Shown here piece by piece: positions 1 to 12,500 of a stretch of DNA of 64,000 nucleotides. The stretch lies in NCBI RefSeq assembly GCF_035582795.1, contig NC_134373.1, positions 12,077,501-12,141,500 on the forward strand, in the 5' to 3' direction. The notes below the pieces were generated by a model. The model was not told the origin of the DNA. It did no database searches and saw only the letters and a program-made list of their open reading frames with translations. The position numbers and the translations under genes are program-made. Positions within the stretch are counted from its first letter, which is position 1. Each line of letters opens with the position of its first letter. The stretch is from Mycteria americana. Lineage: Eukaryota; Chordata; Aves; Ciconiiformes; Ciconiidae.

Positions 1-139
1 ACACAGGTATCTGCAACACGTAAGTCTAAATTTCATATGCAATTATATAGTATAGTTTAACAATCAGAATTCATGTCAACATTTCTCTCGGTAGTCATTT
101 CGGTAGACCTGATTTAACCTTTTCTCCTGGTGCTTACAG

Positions 140-251
140 GGTTAGCATAAAGGAATCCTCTGTAGCGAAATTAGGATCAGTGTGCCGAAGGATTTACAGA
201 ATATTTTCACATGCTTATTTTCATCACCGGCAGATATTTGATGAATATGAA
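140..251 (+). CDS. MOB4: MOB4 (phocein), penultimate coding exon
   Basis: This exon encodes 37 residues, starting [12 protein letters not shown] and ending [10 protein letters not shown], which I recognise as the C-terminal part of the Mob domain of MOB4/phocein. MOB4 is a core subunit of the STRIPAK phosphatase-kinase complex and is linked to vesicle traffic and neuronal and mitotic functions. By alignment with MOB1, the His residues in SHAYFHH should include the two zinc-ligand histidines of the fold; this is inference from the family. The acceptor is a pyrimidine-rich tract ending in TTACAG at 139, and the donor is GTAAGT at 252. The first base completes an Arg codon (AG|G) begun in the previous exon, which lies off the window. 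Positions 1-139 are the upstream intron. The exon ends in phase 0. Confidence 0.96.
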
Positions 252-1200
252 GTAAGTAGTTTCAAATTACATCTTGAAAGAAGGGCACTTACTGAAGTTA
301 TAGCTGTGATGTAATTGTATTACATGTTTTCTTTTAATCCTACCAGAAGATCTGCATTCAAGTGAAGTATTGATTATAGTAGATTAGAGTTTTATAAGAA
401 CTGAAATGCTATGTTATACATACATCTATAAAAATGAAAATTAATTTATATAACTAGTTTACCCAGTTATGGTTTTCCTTCATTTGGATAAAAGGTCAGA
501 ATTCGAGAGTTTTTGTACAAAGAACTCGAATTCAACTTGTTCTAAAGATTTCTGAATGTATTCAAGCACTTGGTATAGTTAGTACTGCTTACATGTATGT
601 TTCCTGTTTGTATATGTTACCCAACAGTTAAGGAATTATAATTGTAAAACTGCAAAGAAACAGTAACTGGTGGCAGCTTGTGCACCTCCAGTAACTTCCA
701 ACTTTTTTTTTTTTTAATGGAAAAGTAGAAATTAATAGATAGAAAGGAGGTAAGGGGTAGAGCTGGATGTAAAAGGAAACCTTTGCCAAATCCGACTTCA
801 GGTTGCTGGAACAGCTATAGAATGGTTGTGCCCTGTTCTCTTGGGGGTAGTCTGTGTAGGAGGAGTTTCACAATACCTTAAAATTCTCTTGTGGAGCGTG
901 GATCAGGACTACACTGATACTGGAATATATTCTTGTCTAAGTGCTGTTGAATTGAGCTGTGACTTATGCCTGAACTTCAGTAGGGTTTTTTTGTTAATTG
1001 CAGTAACTATAAAAGCAAGCAGTAAAGGAAAGATTTAAGTGATATAAATTTACCATTTAAGCATTACTACTTCTTTCTAAGACTTGTAAATCTAATAAGG
1101 GAATTACATATAAGCAGGGTTTTTTTTTTAGTATGTTCTCCTCAATTGTTTAAAATATTCCTTCTGTATACATTGTTTTTTCCCGTTTTTTCATCTCCAG
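252..1200 (+). other. MOB4: MOB4 last intron
   Basis: This 949-bp intron has a GTAAGT donor and a TTTCATCTCCAG acceptor. It is AT-rich, with T runs near 702-715 and 1120-1130. I see no further exon, repeat element or RNA gene in it. Short open frames here (for example 826-1038) have no recognisable content. Confidence 0.85.
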
Positions 1201-1332
1201 AATGAAACGTTCTTGTGTCACCGGTTCACTAAATTTGTGATGAAGTATAATCTGATGTCCAAGGATAACCTGATTGTACCAATTTTGGAAGAAGAAGTGC
1301 AGAATTCAGTGTCAGGGGAGAGTGAGGCATGA
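1201..1332 (+). CDS. MOB4: MOB4 (phocein), last coding exon
   Basis: The exon encodes 43 residues and a TGA stop. It begins [18 protein letters not shown] and ends in the acidic tail SVSGESEA, matching the invariant C terminus of vertebrate MOB4. It joins the previous exon in phase 0 (DEYE|NETF), as expected for the orthologue. The sequence is intact with no frameshift. The stop at 1330-1332 is followed by a 3' UTR with two AATAAA signals within about 250 bases. Confidence 0.97.
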   Translation, partial: NETFLCHRFTKFVMKYNLMSKDNLIVPILEEEVQNSVSGESEA

Positions 1333-1542
1333 TGGGAATGGCAGTACAGAAGCCTGTACTGAATATAAACAAAACATTAATTATGTACTGTATATATATC
1401 ATTTTAGACACTTCAATCACGTATCCTCATAGCTTTGTTTAGTATACTTTTTGTATGCTGTGTGCATTGCCTTTTAATATGGGAAATACTTTTAAGTTAT
1501 TCATGAGCTGTATATTCATCAATGTGGCACTCATGGTTTTTA

Positions 1543-1583
1543 AATAAAATTAGTAGTATCTGTTTATAATGCCTGTTAATAAA
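1543..1583 (+). terminator. MOB4: MOB4 proximal polyadenylation signals
   Basis: There are two canonical AATAAA hexamers, at 1543-1548 and 1578-1583, about 210 and 245 bases after the MOB4 stop codon. They are the first canonical signals downstream, so the shorter MOB4 transcript probably ends shortly after 1600. A further AATAAA lies at 3488-3493 and could serve a longer 3' UTR. Use of either site is inference. Confidence 0.6.
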
Positions 1584-3487
1584 AGAATTTACAGTTCTCT
1601 AAAATTGCTGCTAAACAATCATTGAATCACAATCCTGAAGATGTGTCTGATTGGGTGGGGAGAAAAGTGAGATTGAGATTTCACAGCAAGCCATTTTTTA
1701 ATGCAGTAGCTATATTAAGTCTTAGTTCAAAGATTATCACCTTAAATATATAACTCTGCAGGAAGCTTCTTGCCATGCAGCTTATTCCTAATTTAGCTTT
1801 TATTTTTTTAAGATGGCTTCAAAGATTTACTTTTGGATGTGCATATTTATTTATGTGTATATCCAAATACTAATAGGATCTATAGTATTAGTAATACCAA
1901 AAGGATAATTTCACTATGCTGTTGAAGATATATATTCTTGATATACATCTAACGTACTTTCTGGACTTGTTTTTTTGTTAACAGTGGAGGTTTGTGCACA
2001 GCAGGGGACACGTTCTGTCCTGTTAAGGCAGGCTTCTGCTGTTCTCCAGTCCACAACTCTAAAGAGTAACTGTGGCAGAAAAGTCAGTGGCTTATACCTG
2101 TGCGTATTTATGGCAACTGCTTACAGATGATACCTCACGTAAATGTTCATGTTACACTACATAACACGCTAGCACAGTCTTTGCTTGTATTCCTAGCAAA
2201 AACATTCTAAGTACTTGAAATATTGAACCTGATTCTTCACAAGAACTAATCATATTTTCAACATACTTTGTTTTTCTTTATTCACCTGAATTATATTCTT
2301 TGACAGAAAGATTTGGATTCATGCTTCTGTTCCCTATCAGATCTTTATTTCAAGTTGTGTTTGCAGATTTGCAATAACTGACAATTTCCATGAGTGCTGC
2401 TTAATTATGTTATGTATAGAGCGATAGAATTAAATGTTTGAGAGATGAATATAGCACACATACTGCTAAGTGTACATGAATGCAGGGTCTAAAAGCACTA
2501 GCAGTGTTCTTACGTTAAATGAACTTTGCTTAGCTGTTTAAGAAGTTGGCTGGTTGTTTCCCTCTGAGGTTGCTGGGGCCCTCTTTTTATTTCTTTAAGC
2601 TAATTCAGCTACTTTCTGTAATCTACACTTTGTTTTCTAAGTTGTACTTACCTGGAAAGAAGGCAGTCCACCTATTTAGTAAGTCTTTTTTCATAACGTA
2701 CTACACATGCCTTAAATTCTGTTTTTCTTTATGTGAAGCAAGCACACCTCAAGTAACTGTGCCACTTGGATGTAAAGGGAATTTAAACAGTGAGAAAATA
2801 GAGAGACTCAGCTTAGGTACTTCAACAGCTGTATTCTTCAGGAGCTCTGTGTGTCTCATGTTGATCATTGTATTTAACTGTCAGCAGGGTAATTGCATGA
2901 GATGTTGTCTGAGTGAAAGTAGCTTTAGTTCCTGTCTATACACTTAGCTATAACTTGCCTTGTATAGACCAGGTTGCTTGATTTTTGATAGATACCTTGA
3001 AGTTTGTACTGCAGGTAGGACAACTGTATTCTGGAGGTAGTAAAATGTATTTATAGTTTGTTACAGTCTGTTGTTGAGCCATCCACGGTGTGGTTCTTTC
3101 TGCAGTCACTCTGCATGCTTACATTGGCCATGGTGACTGAGACAGGCAAAAACATGTAACTGGGGTTGCTAACTACATTTCCTCTACAAAATTGAAGAAA
3201 AGGATGTGGTGCTCAGGACTGCATTAAAATTTTAAACCTCTCTTCTTCCTCTTATGCTTTAAGAGTTTCACTTCAAAACAAAACTTGGGAAGTTTTAATC
3301 CTGTTTATTCTCATTCAGATTTGCACTGTAAAGTTGACTTGCTATACTAAGCTGATTTTATGTAAGGCCTAAGTGAAACACTGCTTGTATTTTCCCTTGC
3401 TATTGTTTACATGAGTACTGTGTACACACATGTGCCTGAAGGGTACCATAAAACTTCAGTTAGCCTAAGCAAACCATTGATTTGTCT

Positions 3488-3579
3488 AATAAATATTAAC
3501 AGGTTTAATTTAGACTCCACATAATAGGGAAATCAAGACTGTCTTTGAATTATATTGTAAAAAAAAAAAAAAAAAAAAA
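3488..3579 (+). terminator. Distal AATAAA followed by an A21 run
   Basis: An AATAAA hexamer at 3488-3493 is followed 66 bases later by 21 consecutive A residues (3559-3579). It could be a distal MOB4 polyadenylation site. The genomic A run could also prime oligo-dT falsely in cDNA work, so transcripts apparently ending here should be treated with care. Confidence 0.3.
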
Positions 3580-6500
3580 GGATAAAATTAAACTCTTTCT
3601 TTATCCATACCGCTACAGTTTGGTAAGTGATTCTCATTTTTCATCTCGTCCAAGAATGCAGGCAATTGAGTGCTTCCAAGAGAAAGTTCAGTGCTCTCCC
3701 GTCTCTGCTACAAGGTGTGCTGAAATGAAGTTGTATTTCTCCTTTCAAAAGTAGAAAAATACAATACTCATTGAGGTCTGACTTCACAATGCTAAATTTA
3801 TACATCTCTCAAATCAGAAAGTGATGGTTCTACAATTAAAAAGTAAGGGAGATCTAGAAGAGGTCCTTTCAGATACCGAAATAAGCACACAATGACAGCA
3901 TGTCACAGATGCCAGGGCATACTGTAAACAAAGGATAACTTTCAAGTGACTTTTTCCTTAGTCACTGAGGTTTTTCCTGATGTTTGGCTTAGCCTATCTT
4001 GCAACAAGTCAACCACAGTGATTCTGCTACTTTCCTTTTAAGATTTGAATTCTCTCAGATGTTGTCAAAGTTAATCTGCTTAAACAGATCAGAACATGTC
4101 CCCAGACCAGTTCCTCTAAACCACTTTGTCTCTCAAGTCCTGCGTACCTGAAGTCAGTAATGTTCACTTCTTTAATTCATACCAGGTGTCGAAATTCTGA
4201 TACAGGCATTTGGCTTTGAAAAGTCTAAATCCTAACTAACAACTATTCTCTAAATTAAGCCACAGGGAATTGTCAAGACAGCAACCTGCACTTTTTACCT
4301 TCAAAAGATTAATATACTAAGAACAAGGAGAACCTAATCAGCTTTTAATAGATGGCTGTAAGTCTAACAAGCTTTGCCTTGTGAGCTGTATGGATGTACA
4401 GACAAGACTGCAAAAAAGTAATTCTAGCCTGAGGGAAGGTACACATTGATCTAACCCATTTAACGTCAGTCTGAGGCAAACATAACAGAGAAACTGGTAG
4501 CTGATTTGGTAAGGGCTTTTAATGGTTAGAAGCTTCCTCTCAGAACTACAGAAAAGACCTCAGCTTTACAAAAAGAAAATAGTATTTTACAGACCAGGCA
4601 CACAGAAGTTAAGCAGCAGTTTATTGCGGTTGACCAGGTACGTAAATAAACTGTTCTGACAATTATGAGCACAAAATTATTTTTACAGTGGATAGTTTCT
4701 CCCTGCTTGTAAACACTAGAAAAGTATTTCCAATTTAAGAATCAGAAAGTATAAACAGGCTTTTGCAGAGGTTCATGAACAGCATAGGTTGCCTTCTCCC
4801 TCTGTTCTTTTTAATAGCTGCAGGGCATTGCTGTTGTCACATACAGGTAAGGGACTTACCTATTACAGTTCAGACACACAGGCTCCTAACTGAAGCCCTG
4901 TTATTGAATAAATAAGTGTACTTACTTTTTTGTCAGAGAATGCATCCATGCTTTAAGTTTGATTTGTAATTCTTTCAATAACAATATGAGTATGTAAAAT
5001 ACATTCTGGTAAAATGAAAACTGAACAGCGTGTGTGTGTGCATATATAAAAAATAGGAGCATACAAAAAAAATCTTGCCAGAGTTACTCTGACAGCTCTT
5101 CTGATTTACAAACTTAGTTTAATTAATGGACAGTGCTGGTCACAACACTAACAAAGGCATACCTTAATGCTCTAGTTTGGGTAAGACCAGGTGATGAACC
5201 AAGTAGCTTTAATTAGAATCCCCTATACCCAAAATGCTCCCTCCCCTCTTCACTTTTCCAAGTAAGATACAGTTGGCTTTCAGAATTTTTTCCATCGTCT
5301 GTTTTAGAAGCATTTTCAGTTATTTCTGTTTCAGCATCCACACCCTAGGGAGATGGGTGGTTTATTCTGTGTTCTTCAACTAGTGCATGAAGTCAGATGA
5401 TTCTTGCACAGTCTTCACACAGGCTGAGCAAGCAACTTACTCTCCCTGATTTTTGAAAGAAAGCCTTGCCGCAGGAGAATGCTCTCAGCTACCTGCCCAC
5501 CAGGGATGAAGTACTGGTGCTTACAGTAATCTAAAGAACACGATAAGCATGCAGTCAGTCAGACCAGCTTTCACAGTCTCCAAGAGTTTCTGGTTCCGTG
5601 ACTTTCAGAGAGAATAGGGCAATTTTTTTTCCTTTCAGGAATTTTTTAGTCACCTTTTAAATCCATGTAGTTTTATACACAGCATGCTGCAGCAAGGAGT
5701 TCTACAGTTAGCTGAACAGATATCTTGCTACACAAACCTGCTACTTACCACTTCCATGATTCCCTTGAGTTCTTGTGTCAAAAAAAGAATGCTGAAGAAT
5801 TTATGCCTTTGCTACCCTCTCCATGCCACTCACTTTACAGATCTCTATCTTGGCTCCTGGCAGGTTGACTTTTTTTTTTCCCCCAGGTGAAGAATTGTAT
5901 TTTGTTTAATTTTTTTTCCAATACAGAGCCTAAATGTAGCCCTGTGAGCTGAAAGACAATAGAGAGCTAGGAAAACAATCTAGATTAATGTTTCTACAGC
6001 AGGGGCAACTTCACATACTGTGAGACAAATGGCATTAAAATAAAAACAGCTGCCCTTAACTATACAAGAATTGCTGAGTGGGTTCAGAGGAAGCAATTTA
6101 GCATATTTACACTGAATTAAAAAGACTAGAAAGACATTCACAGAGGTTTGCAGCACAGTCAAAACCTGTGAGATTCAAGAGCAAGGACTAAAGCACAGGT
6201 AAAACTGTGAGCTACTGAAAAGAAATATGGCTTAATTTCATTTTAAAAAGAAAAGCCTTTCTTGCTAAAAGTGGGGATGTTCTAGAGTGTACCTGTGGAC
6301 ATCCAGAGGATACGCAATTTCTACCCTTGTTCCGAAACAGAATCTCCCTTGTGTACATCCCATTAACTGTAAGGGGAAAAGTTCTTTTAAAAAGATACTA
6401 ATTCATTTGAATTTTCTGCATTCTCAACAGCTGATATGAAAAGATCTCAGTTAAAAGTTAAATGATTCTTTTTATGCAATAAACGTATTCTAGAAAGATT

Positions 6501-7942
6501 AACTGCATTCAATCTAGTACTTTATACATTTTAACTTGTTATATGGTTGTAGTTCAGTGTTGTTTTAGGATTCACTACTGTTAACCATCTTAAGCAGAGA
6601 TACTGCTTTATAAAAGGTCAGTAATTTCTTTGATAGACTTTAAAAGCTTTAACTTGGAATATTCAGAATTCCTAGGGTTTTTGACCAATTTTTGCTGCTT
6701 TTAAGGTTTGACTTGGATAGAGAACCACCAGCAGTTAAAATTACACACACACACAAGAGTTTTGGACAACTTGTGAAAAATACTTTTAGAAGTAGAGCAA
6801 CATATTCCGAGTTGCACGAGACCACCTGTTAGCTCATTTTTAATATGCTAGAGTTACCTGGCTTTCTGCCAGAGACAGATGTAACATGTATTTTCATAAT
6901 TTTCTCCACCTCCATGTACCACGGAGGAGATGCCTGCTACTGCGTGACCACGGCCACTGCTCGCAGAGTAGCAGGCTGCATGAGAAAGCAGCATTTGGGT
7001 CAGGCTCTGTGGGGAACACCCAGCCCAGCACTCTCCCCATTAGCGGAGCGATCCTCCTCCACATGATGCCCCCAGACAGGGAATGAACGCAAGGTTCGTG
7101 TCCCACATCTGTGACCTTGAGATGCTCGGGGGAAAGCAGGGAGAGAAGCCTTGGCAAGAATGGATTTCTTACCATGCCTACTGTCTCAGGCACTCCTGTG
7201 CTCCCATCACTCCCCGTGGTGCGCACAGTCCTCCTGCTGCCCTGCTGGCATGTATTTGGCTCTTAAAACAGTTACAATTCAGAACTATTTTGCCAGGCTG
7301 CCAGCATTTTTCTTAAGAAATTCAAGTGAGAAAACAGAAGCTGCCCTTTTCAACAATGTGCAATAGGAAAAAGAAGTTGAAGGAATGTCTCCAGCTGCAG
7401 GGCTGTGGATTTTTTTTTTTTAAAAACCCCCCAAACCTGCTACAAACAGATGTTAGAGTTGGTCTTCCAAAGTCAAAAATAAACAAGCCTGCCTACCACA
7501 GTTTCATAATGAAATTGGGAAGCAGCTCCAAAGCAATAATCAGTTCAAGCTCCCGTGATGACAATCATGCAAGCAGAAAGGGTTTCCCCTTTCTTATATT
7601 TCCCTATTTATTATATTTCAAATAAACTGAAATAGCACTAGCGCTTTGTACTACTTTTTGCTTATCATAGCAAGCCTAACTTTCTTCTTTCATGAGTTAT
7701 TTTTTGCTTATTGAAATAAGCAGCTTCTGCCAGTGTTCTTTCTGCACAGCTCCCCGCCAGAGAGATCGCAGTCTGACTTCCACCATGCTGGTCATCTCCT
7801 GGGGTGCTCACATGGAGTCAATTATTGGTGTTCCTGTCACTGCACTAATTTGCCCACTGCATTTAGTGGCAGGATCTACCGCTGTGGACAGGGGACTCCC
7901 ACGGCAGCTGGTGGGATACTACCCCAGGGGAGTGGGGTGGTT

Positions 7943-8063
7943 AAATGTATTCACAACGTTCCTCTCAGTGTTTGCAGTACAACACACACAAACAGGTATC
8001 AAAATCCCTGGGTGATGCGTGTGCTGTACTGCAAACATTGTGAGAAGTGTTGTGAATGCATTT
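7943..8063. repeat. 121-bp imperfect palindrome (47-base arms)
   Basis: The left arm (7943-7989) and the reverse complement of the right arm (8017-8063) match at 39 of 47 positions around a 27-base loop. Seven of the eight mismatches are transitions: four give G:U pairs if the + strand is transcribed, three if the - strand is. The remaining one is T opposite T. The structure would fold into a long hairpin on either strand. It may be a small non-autonomous DNA transposon (MITE-like) or a hairpin RNA precursor; the sequence alone does not decide. It lies in the shared 3' region of MOB4 and RFTN2. Confidence 0.75.
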
Positions 8064-8202
8064 GCTCAGTTCTGATTTCTCATTTTGACCAAATTATTTT
8101 CCATTAGCTTAAGTGTGACAAGCATTTATAGTTTTTGCTTCTAAAACTATAACTAAAAATTGCATTTTTCAGATAATCACATTTATCTTTTGGAGATGCA
8201 TT

Positions 8203-8208
8203 TTTATT
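8203..8208 (-). terminator. RFTN2: RFTN2 candidate polyadenylation signal
   Basis: TTTATT on the + strand reads AATAAA on the - strand. It is the first canonical hexamer downstream of the RFTN2 stop codon and would give a 3' UTR of about 1.1 kb. A second lies at 7607-7612. Assignment is by position only. Confidence 0.4.
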
Positions 8209-9318
8209 CAGCTCCTCCTCTGGAAAATGTAATTTCAAGACAGCAGCATAAAAATAATTCCTGTTCATGCCTCTCCCCACAGAGCCCTGCCAGTGTTAAC
8301 CTCCCTTAACGCAAGCAGCTCCTCCCCACGGTGAGGATGGAAGCAAAAGCAGCTTTCATCCTTTCCTCTGAACATTCCTTCTGGCATTTGATGCAGTTGA
8401 ATACACTTTACCCAGCGTGAGATACATTTAGCTGTATACATCAGCATATTTGTATATAGTCTATCATTTAATATCACCTATTAAGTTTAGCCTACTTCTT
8501 CCTCCTATATATTATCAGCATCATTGTGCACCTCACTGTCAATGCTTCTTAGTGAGTTTCTCAAACTACTTTTTCATAGACTGCAAGTTATCTTTCAGAG
8601 GGTGAGTGGTTTTTAACTTCCACTCATGAGTAAATTATGAATACATCATTATACAAGCTATATGCTCGGATCGCTTTTGGCTTAGATGTACAAGGAACCC
8701 TGGTAAAACCTGCATAGGTGAAATGATATCACAGGAGCAAGTGTCTGCCTACAGCCTCCAGAGGTTTTCTGTACATACCAAGCCTGAACGTAGCTTAAAT
8801 TATTAACACTCCAGCGTAAGACTTACATTTCTCTAGGCTTTTCAATTTATGCAAGGCAAGTAAAGTGAAAATTACATTAAAATTTAACAACAGCCAGATA
8901 GTTAATTTTTCTTTTTTTCCCACCAATATTTACAACACCCTTTAAAAACAAAACAAACCCCATACTCCTCCAGCTTGTGGAAAATACTAAACATCCTCAT
9001 TCCTCTCCCTCTTACACAATTCAAACTGTCACTGTTTTGCAGCATTTACTTCCTTGCTTCTCAAAAGCATTAAGAAGTTAGCAGAGCACCCGGTCATGTA
9101 GTTATTCTATTAAAGAGAGACAGAAAACCAAATTATTTTGCAGTAGTATTATTACTACAGTAGGATTAACACAACAAGGAAACAGACAAAAATACAAAAT
9201 GAGTCTGAGGAAAGTCATAGGATTATACCAATGCATTTAAAGTAGTATGATTTTTAAAAAAAAAAAAAACATTTGTGTGAATTATGTACATGTCCATCTG
9301 ATGCAGTTACTTACTTTA

Positions 9319-9588
9319 TCACATACACGTGACCTGAGTGACTCCATCTTCCTGGTCAAATTGTCCATCATCCAGTTCCCTTAATACTCCATCACTGCTA
9401 CTGAATCCTGGAAAGCCTCCATACTGGGAGGATCCCTCCTTGATCCAACATTGTTTAGAAGGGGATAGGTGAAACTCATCAGGTGGTTGTCCAGCTTCTA
9501 CAGGGCGAGAAGTAGCTGTGTCTAATCCAACACTTCTGCTGGAGACTTTGCCTTTTTCCTCCCCAATAACTTGTCTTAAGGATTTCTT
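9319..9588 (-). CDS. RFTN2: Raftlin-2, exon 9 (C-terminal coding exon)
   Basis: The exon encodes residues 419-507 and a TGA stop (9319-9321). It begins KKSLRQVIGEEKGK, contains SSRSVGLDTATSRP and GFSSSDGVLRELDDGQF, and ends DGVTQVTCM, closely matching the tail of vertebrate raftlin-2. Raftlins are lipid-anchored proteins of membrane rafts; raftlin-2 is the paralogue of raftlin-1, which supports B-cell receptor signalling and TLR uptake. The acceptor is TTGTATTTCAG at 9589-9599. The tail is acidic and Ser-rich with no transmembrane segment, consistent with a peripheral membrane protein. Exon 8 joins it in phase 0. Confidence 0.96.
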   Translation of the reverse strand, partial: KKSLRQVIGEEKGKVSSRSVGLDTATSRPVEAGQPPDEFHLSPSKQCWIKEGSSQYGGFPGFSSSDGVLRELDDGQFDQEDGVTQVTCM

Positions 9589-12500
9589 CTGAAATACAAG
9601 AGGATGTTTAAATGTTAGCTTATTTAGGGGGGAAAAAAAAAAAGCCAAACACTTTGCAATGAGTCATGCATGGATTTTATGTGAACTGCATTTTAACATA
9701 AGGCAGCATTTAACACTGGTTTAAACTATGAACTCCTCTGGAGAAAAAAAAACCTCCAACAGATACATTTTTGTTCTCTATAAATAAATTTCAAAAGAGA
9801 CAAGATACAAGACATAGTCAGGATTCAAGAAAGCACAAATGAATGCTAAGAAAAAGTACTCCAACAATGCTTGATTCTTATGTAGTACTTGACAGATCCA
9901 GCATGATTTACAAGTCTTAACCCATGCCAAAATCAGCTGTTTGAAGAAAGCACGATTTCCGTGCCTAACATACACGTCTAACGTACCCTGACTCTGACGC
10001 TTTCTGCCATAAGGCACACGCATGTGCTGCCCTTTCTTGTGCTCTGCAGGGATGAATGCTCAAGGGTGGCACAGCTCCAGCCATCAGCTTCCTCTCAGCT
10101 GCAGAGGTCCCTCCTGCCCAGAGGGGTGGGAGGGCCGGGCAGTGGCAGGCGTGCAGCTGACACAGCTCCACCATCTCCAGCTACCACTGCAGGCATACGG
10201 TCACTCTCCTTCACTCATGTATCTACATGCCACCTTGTACAATGCCTGGCTAGTGCCCTCATCTGCAAGCTGCTCTGAAAGTCAGTGGATGTTGGTCACT
10301 TCCCCACACACAGTTCTGTCTAGAAGCTTAAACAAGAGTGCAGTATTTGATAAAGATGTGAATTAAACTCCATCGACATTAAACTCTTTAAGAGTGTGAT
10401 CTGACCACTTCATAGGACTGAATATTTCCCACTGATCCACCTCATGGCAAGACTGCTATGCTTTCCCATCTTTCCAATTCTGCCCATAAAGACCTTCAGA
10501 GGCCTCCTCAGATAATGGCAAGTTTCTTGAGAATTGCATTCAATCCACATGGTGAATCTATGCAGATGGAAGTCAGCGGCTGTCCTGTACGGCAATTTGA
10601 GAGGGGCTCTAAAGAGACTTTGCACAGGAAGAACTCGGTATAAATACAGTCTGACATTAGTACTGGGATCTCCTGGCATGCTTCTTGTTGAAGGGATGGC
10701 TGCCAATGTCAAAAAGAGAAGCAAGCAGATTGTGATTTATGCAAACAACAGACCTATCAGACTATGCTAAGGGTCCTCTCAGGCATTACAAATAATTAAA
10801 AGGTTTATTTTATTTTAGCATCAGGAGCTACCCGAGGTACTCGGATCTGTGATGATGCAGCACCTCCGGAGGCAGTGTCAGTGCCCTGAGTCACAACAGA
10901 GGAGCATGGTCAGGAAGGCAGAAGCGCCCAGGCTCTCTGCCTGGAGCCTTGCTGTCAGCACATGCACTGCTAAGCCAGGAGATGCTTTGCCAGGGGACAT
11001 GGCCCTGTCCACAGAAGGAGGACATCTAGCCAAGAAGGGATCCAGCCTCAGCACAGAGCTGTGTTTCGCTGGGTAAAGGACACGTGCACTCTTGCAGGGA
11101 GATTTGCACAAATGCTAACACTAAAAACAAGAACGCCCCACAACTGTTTTTGCCATGCTCTAGCAAGTTCTGTGCCCTCCTTCTATACATTGCTAAGTTT
11201 TTTCTCCAACCCTTTTGAAACAGTAAAAACAATGGCCCCTGTGGCTAAAGGAAATGTATTTAGGGAAGCTGTTACAGGAGACATTGGGAAATTAGACTAA
11301 GGGGAAATAGTGTTGCCTCAGGAGAAACAGAAGGAAATAAGCTTCGCCTGGATGCCATGGTAAGAGGATGAAGTCTGCCTAAGGGAAATAAAAGGAGAAT
11401 AAAGAAAAGAAAAAAAACCCAGAAAACCCTCAAGCACTGTGTGGTTCAATCTTGGATCTCCTCTGAACTATTTTCTTAGAAAATCAAATGGTATGTGATA
11501 AAGAACCCACTGAGACAGTATAGCCCTTCTAATCCAAGAAGCCTTTGAACTGTTACATAAATCATAAGCCAGGTCATAATGCACTCATCCATGAATATAC
11601 AAGAAGGCAGAGAGATGACCTGTGATGACCCTCCTCAGAAAAGACACCCTGTGGGAATAAGAGACCAGGTAACAGGGCTTTTCCCCTCAATTCTTACTTG
11701 AGCAAAGCTTCCTTTAGAAATGGCAATGCTAACTTTGACCCAACAATTTAAAAAAAAAAAATAAAAATCCTGAGTACGCAAAGCAACCTGTACTCTGTGC
11801 TGCCATTCTCCAGAACGCAAGTCACAGAGGTCCAACAGCTGGAGCTGCCTGTGGGGCAAAGCTCCTGCCATGGCCAGACCCTGCCACATTGTGGAGAGCT
11901 GGAAAGTGATGTGATCAGGGTGCTGGGGGCTTGATAGTTAAGTATTTGAGAAGGCCTGTATGAGGCCGCTTTCATATTAAGTTTCAGTTAATGAAAGAGC
12001 CTTGTTGGTTTCCTATTTTGACTCTCTTATAGGTAGCATTCTTCTGGAGGTATCTGAGTTGCAAACATGCTAAGGATATGCTTAAATAAACATAAATTGT
12101 GATGCAATTTTTTTTTTTTTTAACTTAAAATGTTTTAGATATCTTAAGTATTTCTGTGTTTCAAAAACATCTTAAGTTGTGGACATGAACATTTTTTGAA
12201 CAACAGCTTTAACGTAATTTGAACAGCACTGAAAAGATATGCAGTACAAATGAAAATGAAGATGTTATGCCCAACAATACAGAATCACAGGCATTAAATG
12301 TTTTACTAAAATGTTTGCAAGGGTTTGATAAAATTGTACAGCTCTATTGTCAACATCCAGGGGACATTTTAAATAAACGTATTTGTTAAAGTTTCTAGAG
12401 CGAAAGTTAATGCTTTCAAATTTCAGTAGCTTGTGTTGCACCTGAAATCTAGCTACTCAATGCAAAGCTAGCATGACATTCTGTAGCAGTTAGGTATTAC

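Larger units (their letters stand above)
1584..8202. other. Tail-to-tail interval between MOB4 and RFTN2
   Basis: This stretch lies beyond the proximal MOB4 polyA signals and before the first canonical RFTN2 polyA signal. It probably contains long 3' UTR sequence from one or both genes. It holds a (TG)n/(TA)n patch near 5029-5050, an (AC)n patch near 6743-6754, a locally GC-rich patch at about 6860-7260 and the palindrome at 7943-8063. I found no protein-coding exon on either strand; the open frames in the GC-rich patch overlap one another on both strands and resemble no protein I know. Confidence 0.6.

Noticed and set aside
1..20. Possible end of an upstream MOB4 exon at the window edge, before a GTATCT or GTAAGT
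   Set aside because: The bases do not encode the MOB4 residues (KYFPSR) expected before the exon at 140, so this is intron sequence.
6894..7226. 110-codon - strand frame and several + strand frames in a GC-rich patch
   Set aside because: Overlapping open frames on both strands reflect high GC; no splice context, homology or conserved domain is recognisable.
10022..10366. 114-codon + strand frame in a GC-rich part of RFTN2 intron 8
   Set aside because: Low-complexity Ser/Pro/Leu/His translation, open frames on both strands, and no recognisable protein.
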